A stretch of 64,000 bases of DNA, taken from NCBI RefSeq assembly GCF_900116805.1, contig NZ_FPBV01000010.1, positions 1 to 64,000 of the forward strand, written 5' to 3'. The notes under the pieces were generated by a model. That model worked only from the letters and a program-made list of their open reading frames with translations, searched no databases and was not told where the DNA came from. The DNA comes from Paenalicyclobacillus macrosporangiidus. Lineage in GTDB: Bacteria; Bacillota; Bacilli; Alicyclobacillales; Alicyclobacillaceae. Positions 1 to 9,171 of the stretch are shown one piece after another (position 1 is the first letter of the stretch; the number at the start of each line of letters is the position of its first letter). A program made the translations under genes and the position numbers.

Positions 1-357
1 CCTAATGGGGGCCATATTGCAGGAGCAGCATGAGGAGTGGATGGTATCTCGACGCTACTTCAGCCTGGAGTCTATGGCGAGACTGAAGCCAGACCAAACG
101 CTACTGGCCGCAGAGGCAGTGCTGCAGAAATAGCAACGAGGAGGTGGGCGTGTATGCCACACGCAAACCTTGGCTTTGTCCCCTAAGTGCTCAAATTCGA
201 CCGGCAGGGGCGACGTCAAGGGCGTCCGACAGGACGAGCGCAGCGCCCCTTGACGGAGCGACGACGGTCGATATAATCCCCCCAACGGGGCAAAGCCAGC
301 GACGTCACAAATTAGACACAAACGGTGAAATTACACCACTTGACGGGACACTACCAA
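1..357 (+). mobile_element. IS256-family insertion sequence, right-hand end only
   Basis: The first 133 bases encode the C-terminus of an IS256 (Mutator)-type transposase, followed by about 220 non-coding bases. The right edge is placed near 350-357 because istB reads normally up to its Walker B motif and then enters an unrelated tail that stops at once. The non-coding tail contains an imperfect hairpin at 214-255 (CGTCAAGGGCG pairing with CGCCCCTTGACG) and an end-like sequence around 330-352. The other end lies outside the window, so terminal repeats and the target duplication cannot be compared. Confidence 0.65.
2..133 (+). CDS. IS256-family transposase, C-terminal 43 residues (partial)
   Basis: The reading frame is open from the window edge to a TAG at 131-133. 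The peptide contains EQHEEWMVSRRYFSLESM, which matches the conserved C-terminal block of IS256/Mutator transposases (EQ.EEW.V.RRYFS.ESM). The catalytic DDE residues would lie upstream, outside the window. It is the 3' end of the transposase gene of the element that interrupts istB. Whether the full gene is intact cannot be seen. Confidence 0.8.
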   Translation, partial: LMGAILQEQHEEWMVSRRYFSLESMARLKPDQTLLAAEAVLQK

Positions 358-846
358 GCCCATTTCGTCCAGAATGAGCAGCTCTGCCTTTTGTAGCTCC
401 CTCAGAAAGCGGCGCAGCGTGCCGGCTTGGTATTTCTCCTGCAGCGTGGCCACCAAATCATGTACCCGGAAGAACCTGACCTCATGGCCTCGCCGACAAG
501 CCTCCATCCCCAGGGCAATCGCTAAGTGGGTCTTGCCGGTTCCCACCTTCCCCAGCATAAGGACGTTCTCTTTTCTCTCTAGAAACGCCAGGTCTGTGAG
601 CAGTTCCTTACTGCAGTGCGGCGGGAACGTCACGGCCCGAAAGTCATATCCCTCCAGTGTCTTCGCTTGTGGAAACCGGGCCTTTTTCAGCAGCCTGCGG
701 ATGCGGGATAACTCCCGGCCTCGCAGTTCTGCGTCGAGTACCCCCAGGAGATACTCGGTCCGGTCGTTGAAAGGAATGTTCTCATACGCCTGCATCACGT
801 ACCCTAGATGCAAACTCTTGCATGCGTCCGCCAATGCCTGTTTCAT
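331..846 (-). pseudogene. istB: IstB transposition helper ATPase, truncated by IS256
   Basis: IstB is the AAA+ ATPase that assists IstA and normally has about 250 residues. Here 171 codons remain. Walker A (GKVGTGKT, residues 99-106) and the Walker B strand LILDE (157-161) are present. The native sequence stops at about residue 163-165 and a short foreign tail from the IS256 end follows. The sensor and arginine-finger part is missing, so the ATPase should be dead. The ATG at 846 overlaps the istA stop (ATGA), giving translational coupling. Confidence 0.88.
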
Positions 847-2345
847 GACCTGCTCACTCCCAGAATGGCGTCATACTGTCGCAAGTCGGGCATGTGCCCG
901 TTAATCTCCACCGGGGTGTGTGACTCCACCAACGGTTCAGGCCGAAACTCGGGGTGTTTCATGGCGTATAGGGTGTGCTCGAGGACAGCCTCCGGGCTGA
1001 AATGGCCCGCCAGCGTATCGAGTGCAGCACCAATCTCGGACATCTGGTGCGTATCCAGCAGTCGACGAATCAGGGCAATGCGAGACTTCCTCAGCTCGAC
1101 ATCCTCCACCTGTACGAACGTGCGCACGGAAGCGGGCATGAATTTCGCCAGGTCCGAGTACATCACCGCCCTTGGCTTTCTCCGGTAGCCGTCGAACACG
1201 GCCGGCCACTCAATCGGAATTGCTTTCTCCGTATACGGCCGAGGCAGCGTCGCCAGGAGTCGATACTCCCCGTCGCTAGACAGAACCTCGATCTCGTCCC
1301 ACTTCACTTTGAGCAACACAGTCTCCAGCGCACGACACTGCGGCAGCGGATACGTGGTCGTCTCGAACCGGAGTTCCCGGTATTTGTTCAAGCGGGCCGG
1401 TTCGAGACGGAAGACCTCAAATGGAACGGTCGGCAAGGTCAAGAGCTTCTTGCGTTCTGCCTCCCAGAGGTCAGCAATGCGCTCCTTCTTGGCATAATGA
1501 GGACGATCCATGTCCGCTTCTGCCATTTGGGCCAGGTATGTCTCGAGCCCAGCATCCGTGTCGCATACGGGTGGCGGGACGAGCCAGTTGCGCCGGCCGT
1601 ATCCGACCTTGTTCTCCACATGCCCCTTTTCATGACCGCTGTATGGGTTGCAGAACTCCGGGGTGAACCGGTAGTGAGCTGCGAATCGCAGGAACTGGTC
1701 GGTAAACGTCCGTCCCCCATCCCTGTCAATCGAGACGACCGCCGCCGACAGATTGTCGAACCAGATCTTCCTCGGTACACCTCCTATCCGCTCGAAGATG
1801 CGTTTCATCGCCTCCAGGAAGCACTCCGTGTTCTCTGCACGGACCGGGAAGGCGAAGGCGGCATTGCTGAACGGAAACGACATCACCAGCACTTTCCGCT
1901 CCACAAACTGCCCAGCTTGTCCCACGTAGGCCGTCCCAAAGTCCACCTGCGCCTCGCCACCCGGGTGCTCCAGCCGCTCGTAGGATTCGGCACGCTCGAA
2001 TTTGAGCTCCTTGCGACGTTGGGCCACGTACCTCTCGACGGTCCGACGGCTGCCCTCGAACCCGTGCTCCTCACACAGCCGGTCAAAGATTCGCTTGGCT
2101 GTGTACCGCTGCTTGCGGGGCAACGCCTGCTCCTCCGTCAGCCATGTATCGATGATGTCAAGGTACGGACCGAGAATGGGGTACCGTTTCCGGCGCTTCC
2201 TCAAGGGCTCATTCCAGTCGTCCTTGATAGCGTACTTCTTGGCGGTACGCCAGTTGATTCCCAGAGACTTGGCAATTTCGGAAATCGAACAGTCCCCATT
2301 CTCGTAGAGAAACTTGATATACTGCTGCTGTGGCACTTTCAACAT
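843..2345 (-). CDS. istA: IS21-family transposase IstA
   Basis: This is a 500-residue DDE transposase. An N-terminal helix-turn-helix (ISEIAKSLGINWRTAKKYA, about 21-39) is followed by an integrase core. The likely catalytic triad is D135 (in AQVDFG), D197 (in WFDNLS) and E244 (in GHVENKVG). Length and motif order are those of intact IstA, so this half of the element looks undamaged. It lies just inside the repeats at 2448-2488 and overlaps istB by 4 bases. It would need IstB supplied in trans to transpose efficiently. Confidence 0.92.
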   Translation of the reverse strand: MLKVPQQQYIKFLYENGDCSISEIAKSLGINWRTAKKYAIKDDWNEPLRKRRKRYPILGPYLDIIDTWLTEEQALPRKQRYTAKRIFDRLCEEHGFEGSRRTVERYVAQRRKELKFERAESYERLEHPGGEAQVDFGTAYVGQAGQFVERKVLVMSFPFSNAAFAFPVRAENTECFLEAMKRIFERIGGVPRKIWFDNLSAAVVSIDRDGGRTFTDQFLRFAAHYRFTPEFCNPYSGHEKGHVENKVGYGRRNWLVPPPVCDTDAGLETYLAQMAEADMDRPHYAKKERIADLWEAERKKLLTLPTVPFEVFRLEPARLNKYRELRFETTTYPLPQCRALETVLLKVKWDEIEVLSSDGEYRLLATLPRPYTEKAIPIEWPAVFDGYRRKPRAVMYSDLAKFMPASVRTFVQVEDVELRKSRIALIRRLLDTHQMSEIGAALDTLAGHFSPEAVLEHTLYAMKHPEFRPEPLVESHTPVEINGHMPDLRQYDAILGVSRS

Positions 2346-2447
2346 CCTCTCTCATCCCCCCAGGTGTTCTTTGCCAAACCCTAGGGTAGAGTTGGAAGAG
2401 TGGTGTTGCAAGTGCCTATTCACTATCCGCAGGCACCGCACCGAGTC

Positions 2448-2488
2448 TGCATTTTTACGTTGCGGTGTTCTGCACTTTTATTATGCGC
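2448..2488. repeat. IS21 end: two tandem transposase-binding repeats
   Basis: Two near-identical 18-mers occur 23 bases apart: TGCATTTTTACGTTGCGG at 2448-2465 and TGCACTTTTATTATGCGC at 2471-2488. IS21-family ends typically carry several short repeats that bind IstA. The outer copy abuts the point where the histidine-kinase reading frame resumes, so it marks the element's boundary. Confidence 0.65.
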
Positions 2489-2656
2489 TATACAGATGAC
2501 GGGATAGGGTTCGATCCAACAAATATTCCGCCTGGCCATTATGGCATAATTGGGATGAAGGAACACGCGGCATATCTTGGTGGTTCGTTAGAGATTGACT
2601 CTGTCGAGGGCAAGGGGAGTACGTTCACAATTCGCGTTCCTGTGTACCATGGGTGA
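2489..2656 (+). pseudogene. NarL/DesK-type histidine kinase, C-terminal ATPase fragment
   Basis: About 55 codons survive. They hold the end of an HATPase_c domain: DDGIGFDP (G1/N-box region), HYGIIGMKEHA, then GGSLEIDS and GKGSTFTIRVP. The G2 motif of NarL-type kinases is usually GLxGMxER; GIIGMKEHA is the local version. The rest of the kinase is absent upstream because the IS21 element sits there. The stop TGA (2654-2656) overlaps the start region of the next gene, so the two were probably co-transcribed. No response regulator is left beside it. Confidence 0.8.
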
Positions 2657-4124
2657 CATGATGGGTTGGACTGAGAGGCTGGAATGGGGAAAAAAGCTGA
2701 TCTCTCAAGGTCTGTTTCATGCAGCATTGGATCACTTACATGAACTGGAGAGGGAGGCCAGTTCACCAGAGCCCGTTTGGATGGGTGAGTTGTACAACGA
2801 ATTGGGGAAAGCGTACAGCTTTTTGACGGATTATCGGGAAGCGGTAAGCCAGTTTACCAAAGCCATATCACATGCACTGGATAGAGACGGCTGGGCAAAA
2901 TATAATGTCAATCTAGCCTACGTATACAGGCGGATGTCTGAGTTTGACACCAGCTATCGCTATTTGTCCCTTGTATATGAGTTTGTGGAAGAACTTTCAC
3001 CCCTGCAACAGGGGCACTTGTTATTGAATTTGTCTGCGATTCATGGCCTCAATGGCTTTTATGAACAAGCGATTGATTGTGCTCGAAGAAGCCTGGATGC
3101 GTATTCGGCGGCAAATACCCACCACTATGACGCCCGCCTCTATGGGAATCTGGGGCTGGCTTACCGAGAATTAGGGAACTATGACAAGGCTGAAAGATAT
3201 TTGGAAATTGCGATGCAACTTTCGGGCGATAGGTGGATCGGTGTTTTTCCGGAACTTGGGTTTGTTTATTTGCTTCAAGGTGAGCTTGACAAAGGTCTTG
3301 CATGTGCTCAACGTGCATTGAGGATCGTTTGGTCATCTCTCATCAGTTATGATAAAGAAGACCTCGCTATTTTGTGCCGTTTTTTAGCTCAAATCGCGAA
3401 GCAGTCGAACAAAACCCAATTGGCCATTCGCCTTGCTGAGAAGGCCCAAGTATTTTATGGACAAATTGGAATGTGGCGGAAATGGCAAGATCTCGACTCC
3501 GAGATGACCGATTTGTTACAGAACTCTCCACCATCCAATCTCATTGACGGCAGTGCGCTCTCGTTTTCCGAAATATCTACGTTTCTGAACTGCCTTGATG
3601 TGGTAAACTCACAAGAGATTATTCACAAAAACATTTCAAATCTGCTCGATATGCGGGTTCACTATACAAAGCTTCTTGCGACTGCGTTGAGATTATCGGA
3701 ACAAGACCAAAACGACCTGGTGTTGGCTGCACGATTCTCAGATTATGGTCTCACCGCTTTAGAGAGCGAGGTGGTTTTGAATCCCCACCGTTCTCCGCAG
3801 GCATTCGAACAATACAAACAGCACCCAAATTTGAGCGTACTCATGCTCAGGACGTTCAATTTACCTGAGCGCATCTTGGATATCGTTGCTGACCATCACG
3901 AGAATTACGACGGAACAGGCTTTCCAATGGGAAAGAAACAGGGTGAAATTCATTACCTTGCAAGAGTGCTGGCTGTTGTAGACAAATATGTCTCCCGAGT
4001 TGTAATGGACGAAATGAGACACTCTGAGATAGTAAAAGAAATCGTTGGACAAAGTGGAACGGTGTTCGATCCAACCGTTGTATCCGCCTTTCGAAAGCTG
4101 TTTGAGATAGATGGAATGCCATAA
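2649..4124 (+). CDS. TPR-repeat protein with degenerate HD-GYP domain
   Basis: 491 residues from the ATG at 2649, which overlaps the kinase-fragment stop; ATGs at 2658 and 2661 are alternatives. Residues about 5-300 are helical TPR-like repeats (for example MGELYNELGKAYSFLTDYREA). The C-terminal third resembles HD-GYP c-di-GMP phosphodiesterases: HHENYDGTGFP (H416-P426), GEI, and ARVLAVVD. The hallmark HDIGK is replaced by SDYGL and the preceding helix is weak, so metal binding and catalysis are doubtful. It may be a sensor or scaffold that acted with the now-broken kinase. Confidence 0.72.
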   Translation: MGDMMGWTERLEWGKKLISQGLFHAALDHLHELEREASSPEPVWMGELYNELGKAYSFLTDYREAVSQFTKAISHALDRDGWAKYNVNLAYVYRRMSEFDTSYRYLSLVYEFVEELSPLQQGHLLLNLSAIHGLNGFYEQAIDCARRSLDAYSAANTHHYDARLYGNLGLAYRELGNYDKAERYLEIAMQLSGDRWIGVFPELGFVYLLQGELDKGLACAQRALRIVWSSLISYDKEDLAILCRFLAQIAKQSNKTQLAIRLAEKAQVFYGQIGMWRKWQDLDSEMTDLLQNSPPSNLIDGSALSFSEISTFLNCLDVVNSQEIIHKNISNLLDMRVHYTKLLATALRLSEQDQNDLVLAARFSDYGLTALESEVVLNPHRSPQAFEQYKQHPNLSVLMLRTFNLPERILDIVADHHENYDGTGFPMGKKQGEIHYLARVLAVVDKYVSRVVMDEMRHSEIVKEIVGQSGTVFDPTVVSAFRKLFEIDGMP

Positions 4125-4291
4125 TCGAGGGCATATCCATCCGGGAACTGGCTATCGCGTACTTCATGCCGGACGGATCGCCAACGTTGGACGTGTCCAA
4201 GCGAGTACCCCTCAGCCGTCCAATAACGCGGGCTGGGGGCTGCGGGGTACGATTTGAGTGTACGGAAAGTGGTGGGAGACACTTACCTGCT

Positions 4292-4313
4292 GGCGGGCCC
4301 ATGAAGGCCCGCC
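4292..4313. terminator. GC-rich stem-loop between convergent genes
   Basis: GGCGGGCC and GGCCCGCC form a perfect 8-bp stem around a 6-base loop. It lies between the ends of the TPR/HD-GYP gene and the leftward MFS gene. There is no clear U-tract on either side, so it is a weak candidate for a bidirectional terminator. Confidence 0.4.
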
Positions 4314-4334
4314 TTCACCGTTCAGTTGCCGGGC

Positions 4335-5891
4335 TCACTGCCCCGCCTTGTTCGGCCGCCCGCGCAGCAATGCGGAGAGAACCAATGCAACGAGGGCAAG
4401 CAAGGTGGCCACTCGGAATGCGTCGTTAATCCCTTCAATGGTGGCGTTCATGGTGACGATTCGATTCCAGAGGGCACGTGCCACTTCTGTGCCCACGCCT
4501 AGCGGGGCGCGCATCTGATGCGCCATCCCGGCCGCCACCGAATTGAACCCGACGGAGAGCGACTGATTTCCGACGTTCATCATGTTGGCGTAGGCGTCAA
4601 AGTGCGCCGTGGTCTGAGTGGACATAATGGACACCAAAAGGGCCGTGCCCAGCGACGAAGCGACCATCCGGACGGTGTTGGAGGCGGCGGTGCCGTGACT
4701 CACCAAGTGCCGTGGCAGTGCGTTTAGGCCGGATGTCATGATGGTCATCGCGATAAACGACATGCCAAACATGCGGACGGTGTACAGAAGCATCACGTAG
4801 CTGTACGGGGTGTCCACGCCCAGCTTGGTATACATCCACGTCGTCACGGTGGTGATAGACAGACCGATTAACGCAAGCACCCGGACCCCGTATTTGTCCA
4901 TCAGGATGCCTGAGATCGGGGACATGATGGCCATCACAATCGAACCTGGCAGCATCAACAGGCCGGATTGCAGGGCCGTGTAGCCGCGGATGTTTTGCAT
5001 GTAAATCGGTATCAGCAGGGCCCCGCCGAAGATGGCCATATTGAGAACGGAGCTTACGACGGAAGTGATGGTGAACTGGGGCTCCGTAAACACCCGGAGA
5101 TTCAGCATAGGTGCATCGTAAGTGAGTTCCTGAATGACGAACAGGATGAGAAAAAGCACGCCGCAGGCAATGGACAACTCGACGACCGGGTCGGTCCAGT
5201 GTTTGCTGCCCGCCTCACTGAACCCGTATAACAGCGTTCCGAAGCCCACCGTAGACGTGATGAACCCCACCGTGTCGAATCGCATTCGTCTCGGTTCCCC
5301 GACGTTGGTGAGAAACAGAAACGCCAAAATGAGATCGACGATTCCAATCGGAATGGTGACATAAAACAACAGGCGCCATGACCAGTTCTCAATCATCCAT
5401 CCAGACAGTGTGGGACCGACCGCAGGGGCGAAAAACATCGAAATACCGATAACCCCCATCATCTTTCCCCGCGTCTCGGGAGGATAGATGGCCATAATGA
5501 CCGTCATCATCAACGGCATCATCAATCCTGCGCCAATGGCCTGCACCACACGCCCGAACAGCATCACGGAAAACGTGGGAGAGATGCTGCAGATCACCGA
5601 TCCAACGGTGAAGGTGAGCATGGCGCCGAGGAACAGTGTGCGCGTCGTCAGCGTGGCAATCAGAAACGCCGAGATGGGGACCACAATACCGTTCGTTAAC
5701 ATATATGCGGTCGATAGCCACTGCACGGTGTCGGCGTCGATCCCAAAGGCATTCATCAAGTGTGGAATTGCCACATTCAACAAGGTCTGATTCAGCAGGG
5801 CGACGAAAGCCCCCAAAACCATCACCGCGACAATTGTGCCGCGGTGGACGGTCACGTCCCCTCTTTTCGCCGCAAGGGCGATTGACGTCAT
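4335..5891 (-). CDS. DHA2-family (EmrB/QacA-like) MFS drug efflux transporter
   Basis: 518 residues from the ATG at 5891, preferred over 5915 because AAGGTG lies 6 bases before it. The length and hydrophobic pattern fit 14-segment DHA2 proton-coupled multidrug exporters. An early segment (LNQTLLNVAIPHLMNAFG) and the motif-C-like GPTLSGWMIENWSWRLLF are typical of EmrB. It is the last gene of a leftward operon with two HlyD-type adaptors and a MarR regulator, the EmrAB-type arrangement. The likely role is export of toxic organic compounds, with the operon induced when MarR binds a ligand. The substrate cannot be told from sequence. Confidence 0.88.
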   Translation of the reverse strand: MTSIALAAKRGDVTVHRGTIVAVMVLGAFVALLNQTLLNVAIPHLMNAFGIDADTVQWLSTAYMLTNGIVVPISAFLIATLTTRTLFLGAMLTFTVGSVICSISPTFSVMLFGRVVQAIGAGLMMPLMMTVIMAIYPPETRGKMMGVIGISMFFAPAVGPTLSGWMIENWSWRLLFYVTIPIGIVDLILAFLFLTNVGEPRRMRFDTVGFITSTVGFGTLLYGFSEAGSKHWTDPVVELSIACGVLFLILFVIQELTYDAPMLNLRVFTEPQFTITSVVSSVLNMAIFGGALLIPIYMQNIRGYTALQSGLLMLPGSIVMAIMSPISGILMDKYGVRVLALIGLSITTVTTWMYTKLGVDTPYSYVMLLYTVRMFGMSFIAMTIMTSGLNALPRHLVSHGTAASNTVRMVASSLGTALLVSIMSTQTTAHFDAYANMMNVGNQSLSVGFNSVAAGMAHQMRAPLGVGTEVARALWNRIVTMNATIEGINDAFRVATLLALVALVLSALLRGRPNKAGQ

Positions 5892-5983
5892 ACGTTTCAC
5901 CTTTCTTCCGATCATCCGTTGTCTGCGAACGGAAGTGATGTGGCACCACGGACAGAGCGACTCGGTCCGTGGTGCGAAGAGAT

Positions 5984-6526
5984 CTATCCTTGAAGCCCAC
6001 TTATTGACTGAAACAAACCAAGTTCACGCTGCAGGTTACCGAGCATGCGTTCATTCAGTTGCATGAGAAATTGGGCTTCCGGTTCCGTCAAATCAAACAC
6101 CTGCGATATGATCTCGTCAAACTGAGACCCTTCTCCCATGACATGGTGCAGGAATTGTGCACCCTCCGTTCGCAGCCGAAGGACCAGTCGGCGACGGTCT
6201 TCTGAAGACCGAACGCGATTGACCCAGCCACGGGTGACCAGTTCGTCCACGGCAATGCTGGCCATGCTTTCGGACACACCCGCCAGCTCCGCCAACTGCC
6301 TCAAGCTGATCTCCTGGTGGCAAATCAACATGGACAGCAGAAGCAGATGAATGTCCGCGCAGCCGTGTATCTCAGAAATCGACTTGATGAGCGCCTTAAA
6401 CTGCAGTTGCAACCGCCTGTACGACATCATCAGTTCAATCCGCAAGTTCCGATCCAACGTCGGACCCCGTCCTTTCGCACGCAGCTCCGGGGAACCACCG
6501 CCTGTGCGGTCTGGGTGACTTGGCAT
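5984..6526 (-). CDS. MarR-family transcriptional regulator
   Basis: 180 residues. A winged helix-turn-helix is visible (ISLRQLAELAGVSESMASIA as recognition region, then the wing RSSEDRRRLVLRL with the conserved DxRxxxL pattern). The ATG at 6526 overlaps the upstream adaptor's TGA (TGATG), so it is translated as part of the efflux operon. MarR proteins in such operons usually repress their own promoter, which would be the one upstream of 9171. The N-terminal 20 residues are extra and a downstream start is possible. Confidence 0.88.
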   Translation of the reverse strand: MPSHPDRTGGGSPELRAKGRGPTLDRNLRIELMMSYRRLQLQFKALIKSISEIHGCADIHLLLLSMLICHQEISLRQLAELAGVSESMASIAVDELVTRGWVNRVRSSEDRRRLVLRLRTEGAQFLHHVMGEGSQFDEIISQVFDLTEPEAQFLMQLNERMLGNLQRELGLFQSISGLQG

Positions 6527-8475
6527 CAGTCGTCTGCCTCCGGCGGCCGGGTGCCGTCCTGGCCGACGGTGAACCGGGCTGCGCCGAGAAGTACCTGGTC
6601 GCCAGGACGCAGACCGGCCGTGACCTGAACCTGCGCATTCCCCTGGTAGCCAATGCGAACAGGTTGAAAGTACACGCCGTCAGGCAACTGCGCATCAATT
6701 TTATTCAGCTCATTCTCTGGCACCGGCGGCACACCGGCGGCGGCGGCGTCCGTTCCGCGGTCAATCCGTTTGACGCCTTTGCGCGCCACTTCATACACGC
6801 CATAGTAACCATCCACATTCTGAAGTGACATCGCAGGGATCATCGTGCCTTGATGCTTGAGATTGGTATGAATGGTGACCGTACCGTTCATCCCCGGTTT
6901 CAGCTTGCCGTTGGCAGAGCGGTCGAGGGACGCTTTGACGCGGTACTCGGTCATGCCCGAGGCCCCATCGATGGGCTTCGGATCGATCTCGAACACGGCT
7001 CCCTTGAATGTTTGTCCCGGCAGGGCGGAGATGGTCATCTCAATCGGATCGCCCACTTCCACGTAGCGCAACTGCGCCTCCGAGACGGCGACGAACACGT
7101 GCAGTTCGTTCACATCCATGGTGAACACGGGCTGTCCGGGCTGCACGACGTCTCCTATAGAGACGTTTTTCGCCGTGATGACGCCGTCCACTGGCGCTTT
7201 GAGTTGAGTGAATCCATCCTGCACCTGCAGTTGTTGGAGCTGCGCCTGGGCAGCCTGCACGCCGGCCTGCGCGGTGCTCACGCCCGCCTGGGCAGAGTGA
7301 ATATCCCCAGGGCTTTGCGGGTGCAGCACCTGTTCGAGTTGTGCCTTAGCCGTCTGTAACTGGGCTTGCGCCTGCTGGACCGCGTTGGCGGCTTGGTCGA
7401 CGGCCGCTTGCTGCTGCGTCCGGTCGTCATACGCTTCCTGCGCCGTCTGCAGGGCGTTGAGGGCCGCCTGGTACTGCGCCTGGAGATTCGATACGCTCGA
7501 CTGCGCCTGGGTCAGCGCCTGCTGCGCCTGGGCCACGGCGGCCTGGTCCGCCTTCACGGCGTTCTGGTCCGCCTGCAGCTTGTAGTACCCGGTGCTGTCA
7601 CTCTGATACACCTGCTCTGCAGTCTGAAGTTCTTGCTGATACGGATTCGCTCCGCCGAATGCTCCGTGCTGCCAGGACTGGAAGTGAGACAATGCGGTCT
7701 GATACTCCTGGTATTCGCGCTGGACTTGTTCAAGCGTGATGTTGCCGTACAGGGCTTGGTCGGTTTGCAAATTTTGTTGGTCGATGGCGAGCTTGTTTTG
7801 AGCTGCTTCAAGCGCCTTCTGGGCCGACTCGATGGCGGACTGCTGGTTCTGTTGGGCCGTTTCCAGGGCGGTTTTCGCCTGGTTGACCGAGTTCTGAGCG
7901 GCGACCAGTTGTTGTTTCTGGGCCGTCCGGTCATTGTACTGATTCAACGCATCCTGGTACGCCTTTTGCGCGTTGGACAGCACCGTTTCAGCTGCCTTGA
8001 CCTGCGCTTGGGCCACTTGCACGGTCTGGGGGGTTGGCCCATCCTGAACAATCTGCAGATGCGCCTGGGCCTGCGCCAGGTTCCCTTGCGCCACTGCGAC
8101 GTTGGCCTTCGCCGCTTCCATCTGCGCCTGAATCGCCGAATCGTCGAGGACGGCCAGCACCTGACCAGCTTTGACGTGATCGCCGACGTCCACGTTTAAT
8201 TTCTTCACGATGCCGCCGACGTTTTGGAACGCCAGTTGCGACTCCGACTTGGACTCCACCGTCCCGGTGGTCTGAATGGTTGTCACCTGTTGACCGGAGG
8301 CGACCGTGTAGATGTCTGCCGGCGGAATGACGGGGGCTGCTTGCACCGCGCGCAACGTGACGGCGGTCCCTGCGCCGAGTACCACCACCACGGCGATTCC
8401 TGCGGCCACCCAGCCCTTACGAGACAGGGTTCGCTTTCCGCCGGTGGACTCCATGTTCAATCCTGCTTCCGCCAT
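6526..8475 (-). CDS. HlyD-family membrane-fusion adaptor with very long coiled-coil hairpin
   Basis: 649 residues from the ATG at 8475, chosen over 8496 because GGAGGG lies 7 bases upstream. One N-terminal membrane anchor is followed by a lipoyl half (VGDHVKAGQVLAVLDD), a roughly 330-residue Gln/Ala-rich hairpin, the second lipoyl half (KAPVDGVITAKNVSIGDVVQPGQ) and beta-barrel regions. The hairpin carries the segment SWQHGAFGG (267-275) and two Y(N/D)DRT motifs, also found in the RND adaptor at 10544. It is in the operon with the MFS exporter. Its hairpin is much longer than EmrA's. In an organism presumed to lack an outer membrane its partner is unclear. Confidence 0.85.
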   Translation of the reverse strand: MAEAGLNMESTGGKRTLSRKGWVAAGIAVVVVLGAGTAVTLRAVQAAPVIPPADIYTVASGQQVTTIQTTGTVESKSESQLAFQNVGGIVKKLNVDVGDHVKAGQVLAVLDDSAIQAQMEAAKANVAVAQGNLAQAQAHLQIVQDGPTPQTVQVAQAQVKAAETVLSNAQKAYQDALNQYNDRTAQKQQLVAAQNSVNQAKTALETAQQNQQSAIESAQKALEAAQNKLAIDQQNLQTDQALYGNITLEQVQREYQEYQTALSHFQSWQHGAFGGANPYQQELQTAEQVYQSDSTGYYKLQADQNAVKADQAAVAQAQQALTQAQSSVSNLQAQYQAALNALQTAQEAYDDRTQQQAAVDQAANAVQQAQAQLQTAKAQLEQVLHPQSPGDIHSAQAGVSTAQAGVQAAQAQLQQLQVQDGFTQLKAPVDGVITAKNVSIGDVVQPGQPVFTMDVNELHVFVAVSEAQLRYVEVGDPIEMTISALPGQTFKGAVFEIDPKPIDGASGMTEYRVKASLDRSANGKLKPGMNGTVTIHTNLKHQGTMIPAMSLQNVDGYYGVYEVARKGVKRIDRGTDAAAAGVPPVPENELNKIDAQLPDGVYFQPVRIGYQGNAQVQVTAGLRPGDQVLLGAARFTVGQDGTRPPEADD

Positions 8476-8514
8476 CGTATATCCCTCCGATTTCATGAAT
8501 TACGGTGCGACCGT

Positions 8515-9171
8515 TCACGCATGCTTGTGGATGCGGACTTCCACGCTCAGCCCGGGCACGAGGCCGAGACCCTGATATCCATAGAGGGCGATTTTGACGG
8601 GCACGACCTGCTGAACCTTTGTGAAGTTGGCGTTGGTGCTCTCCGTGGGCAGCAGAGCGAATGTGTTGGCCGTCGCCAAGCCGATGCGTACCACTTTGCC
8701 GTGCAGCACCAGGTGCGGGTACGCGTCCACCGTGATGTCCACCGGATCGCCCACGGCGACCGTATGTACCAGTTTTTCTTTGATGTTGGCGGTCACCCAC
8801 AGGTCGTTCATGTTGTACGCGTACGCCAGCGGCGTCCCCACGGCGACGAATTCCCCGTTGACTGCGTCATTCTGTACGATGGTTGCATTTGCCGGGATCG
8901 GGACAGGCACGGATGAAGACGCATCTCCCGTGCGGGTCACCACTTGGCCGACGGTGCTACCTTGTTGGAATGTGTTTCCAACCTGTCCGGTCCATCCTTG
9001 CAATTGACCGGACGCTGGTGCGGCGACAACGATTTGTTGCCCGTCTACGTACGCATCGTCAGTGGACAGATAGAGTTGAGATTGACGGTAGAGCCAGGCG
9101 CCGATGCTCCCACCGACCACTATTACAACGGCGAGAATGGACAAGATAATTTTCCGCCCTTTGGGGCTCAT
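8515..9171 (-). CDS. Short HlyD/EmrA-type efflux adaptor
   Basis: 218 residues. A membrane anchor (residues about 7-28) is followed by the EmrA-like segment YLSTDDAYVDGQQIVVAAPASG, then a single lipoyl-like and barrel region (VGDPVDITVDAYP). The coiled-coil hairpin of normal EmrA (about 390 residues) is missing. It is the first gene of the MFS operon, so two different adaptors, one short and one very long, serve one exporter. The short form is known for some Gram-positive DHA2 systems. Confidence 0.82.
   Translation of the reverse strand: MSPKGRKIILSILAVVIVVGGSIGAWLYRQSQLYLSTDDAYVDGQQIVVAAPASGQLQGWTGQVGNTFQQGSTVGQVVTRTGDASSSVPVPIPANATIVQNDAVNGEFVAVGTPLAYAYNMNDLWVTANIKEKLVHTVAVGDPVDITVDAYPHLVLHGKVVRIGLATANTFALLPTESTNANFTKVQQVVPVKIALYGYQGLGLVPGLSVEVRIHKHA

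Larger units (their letters stand above)
358..2490 (-). mobile_element. IS21-family insertion sequence, interrupted by the IS256 element
   Basis: It carries an istA-istB pair read leftward with a 4-base start/stop overlap, the standard IS21 arrangement. The istA-proximal end is placed near 2488 because two copies of a TGCA-TTTTA-TGCG repeat lie at 2448-2465 and 2471-2488, and because a histidine-kinase frame resumes immediately afterwards. The istB-proximal end is lost: istB is cut after its Walker B motif by the IS256 element. With IstB truncated, this copy is probably no longer mobile by itself. Confidence 0.8.

Noticed and set aside
975-2384. 469-codon plus-strand open frame opposite istA
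   Set aside because: It is antisense to a clearly recognisable transposase and has no family-like content; it is a by-product of GC-rich codon use.
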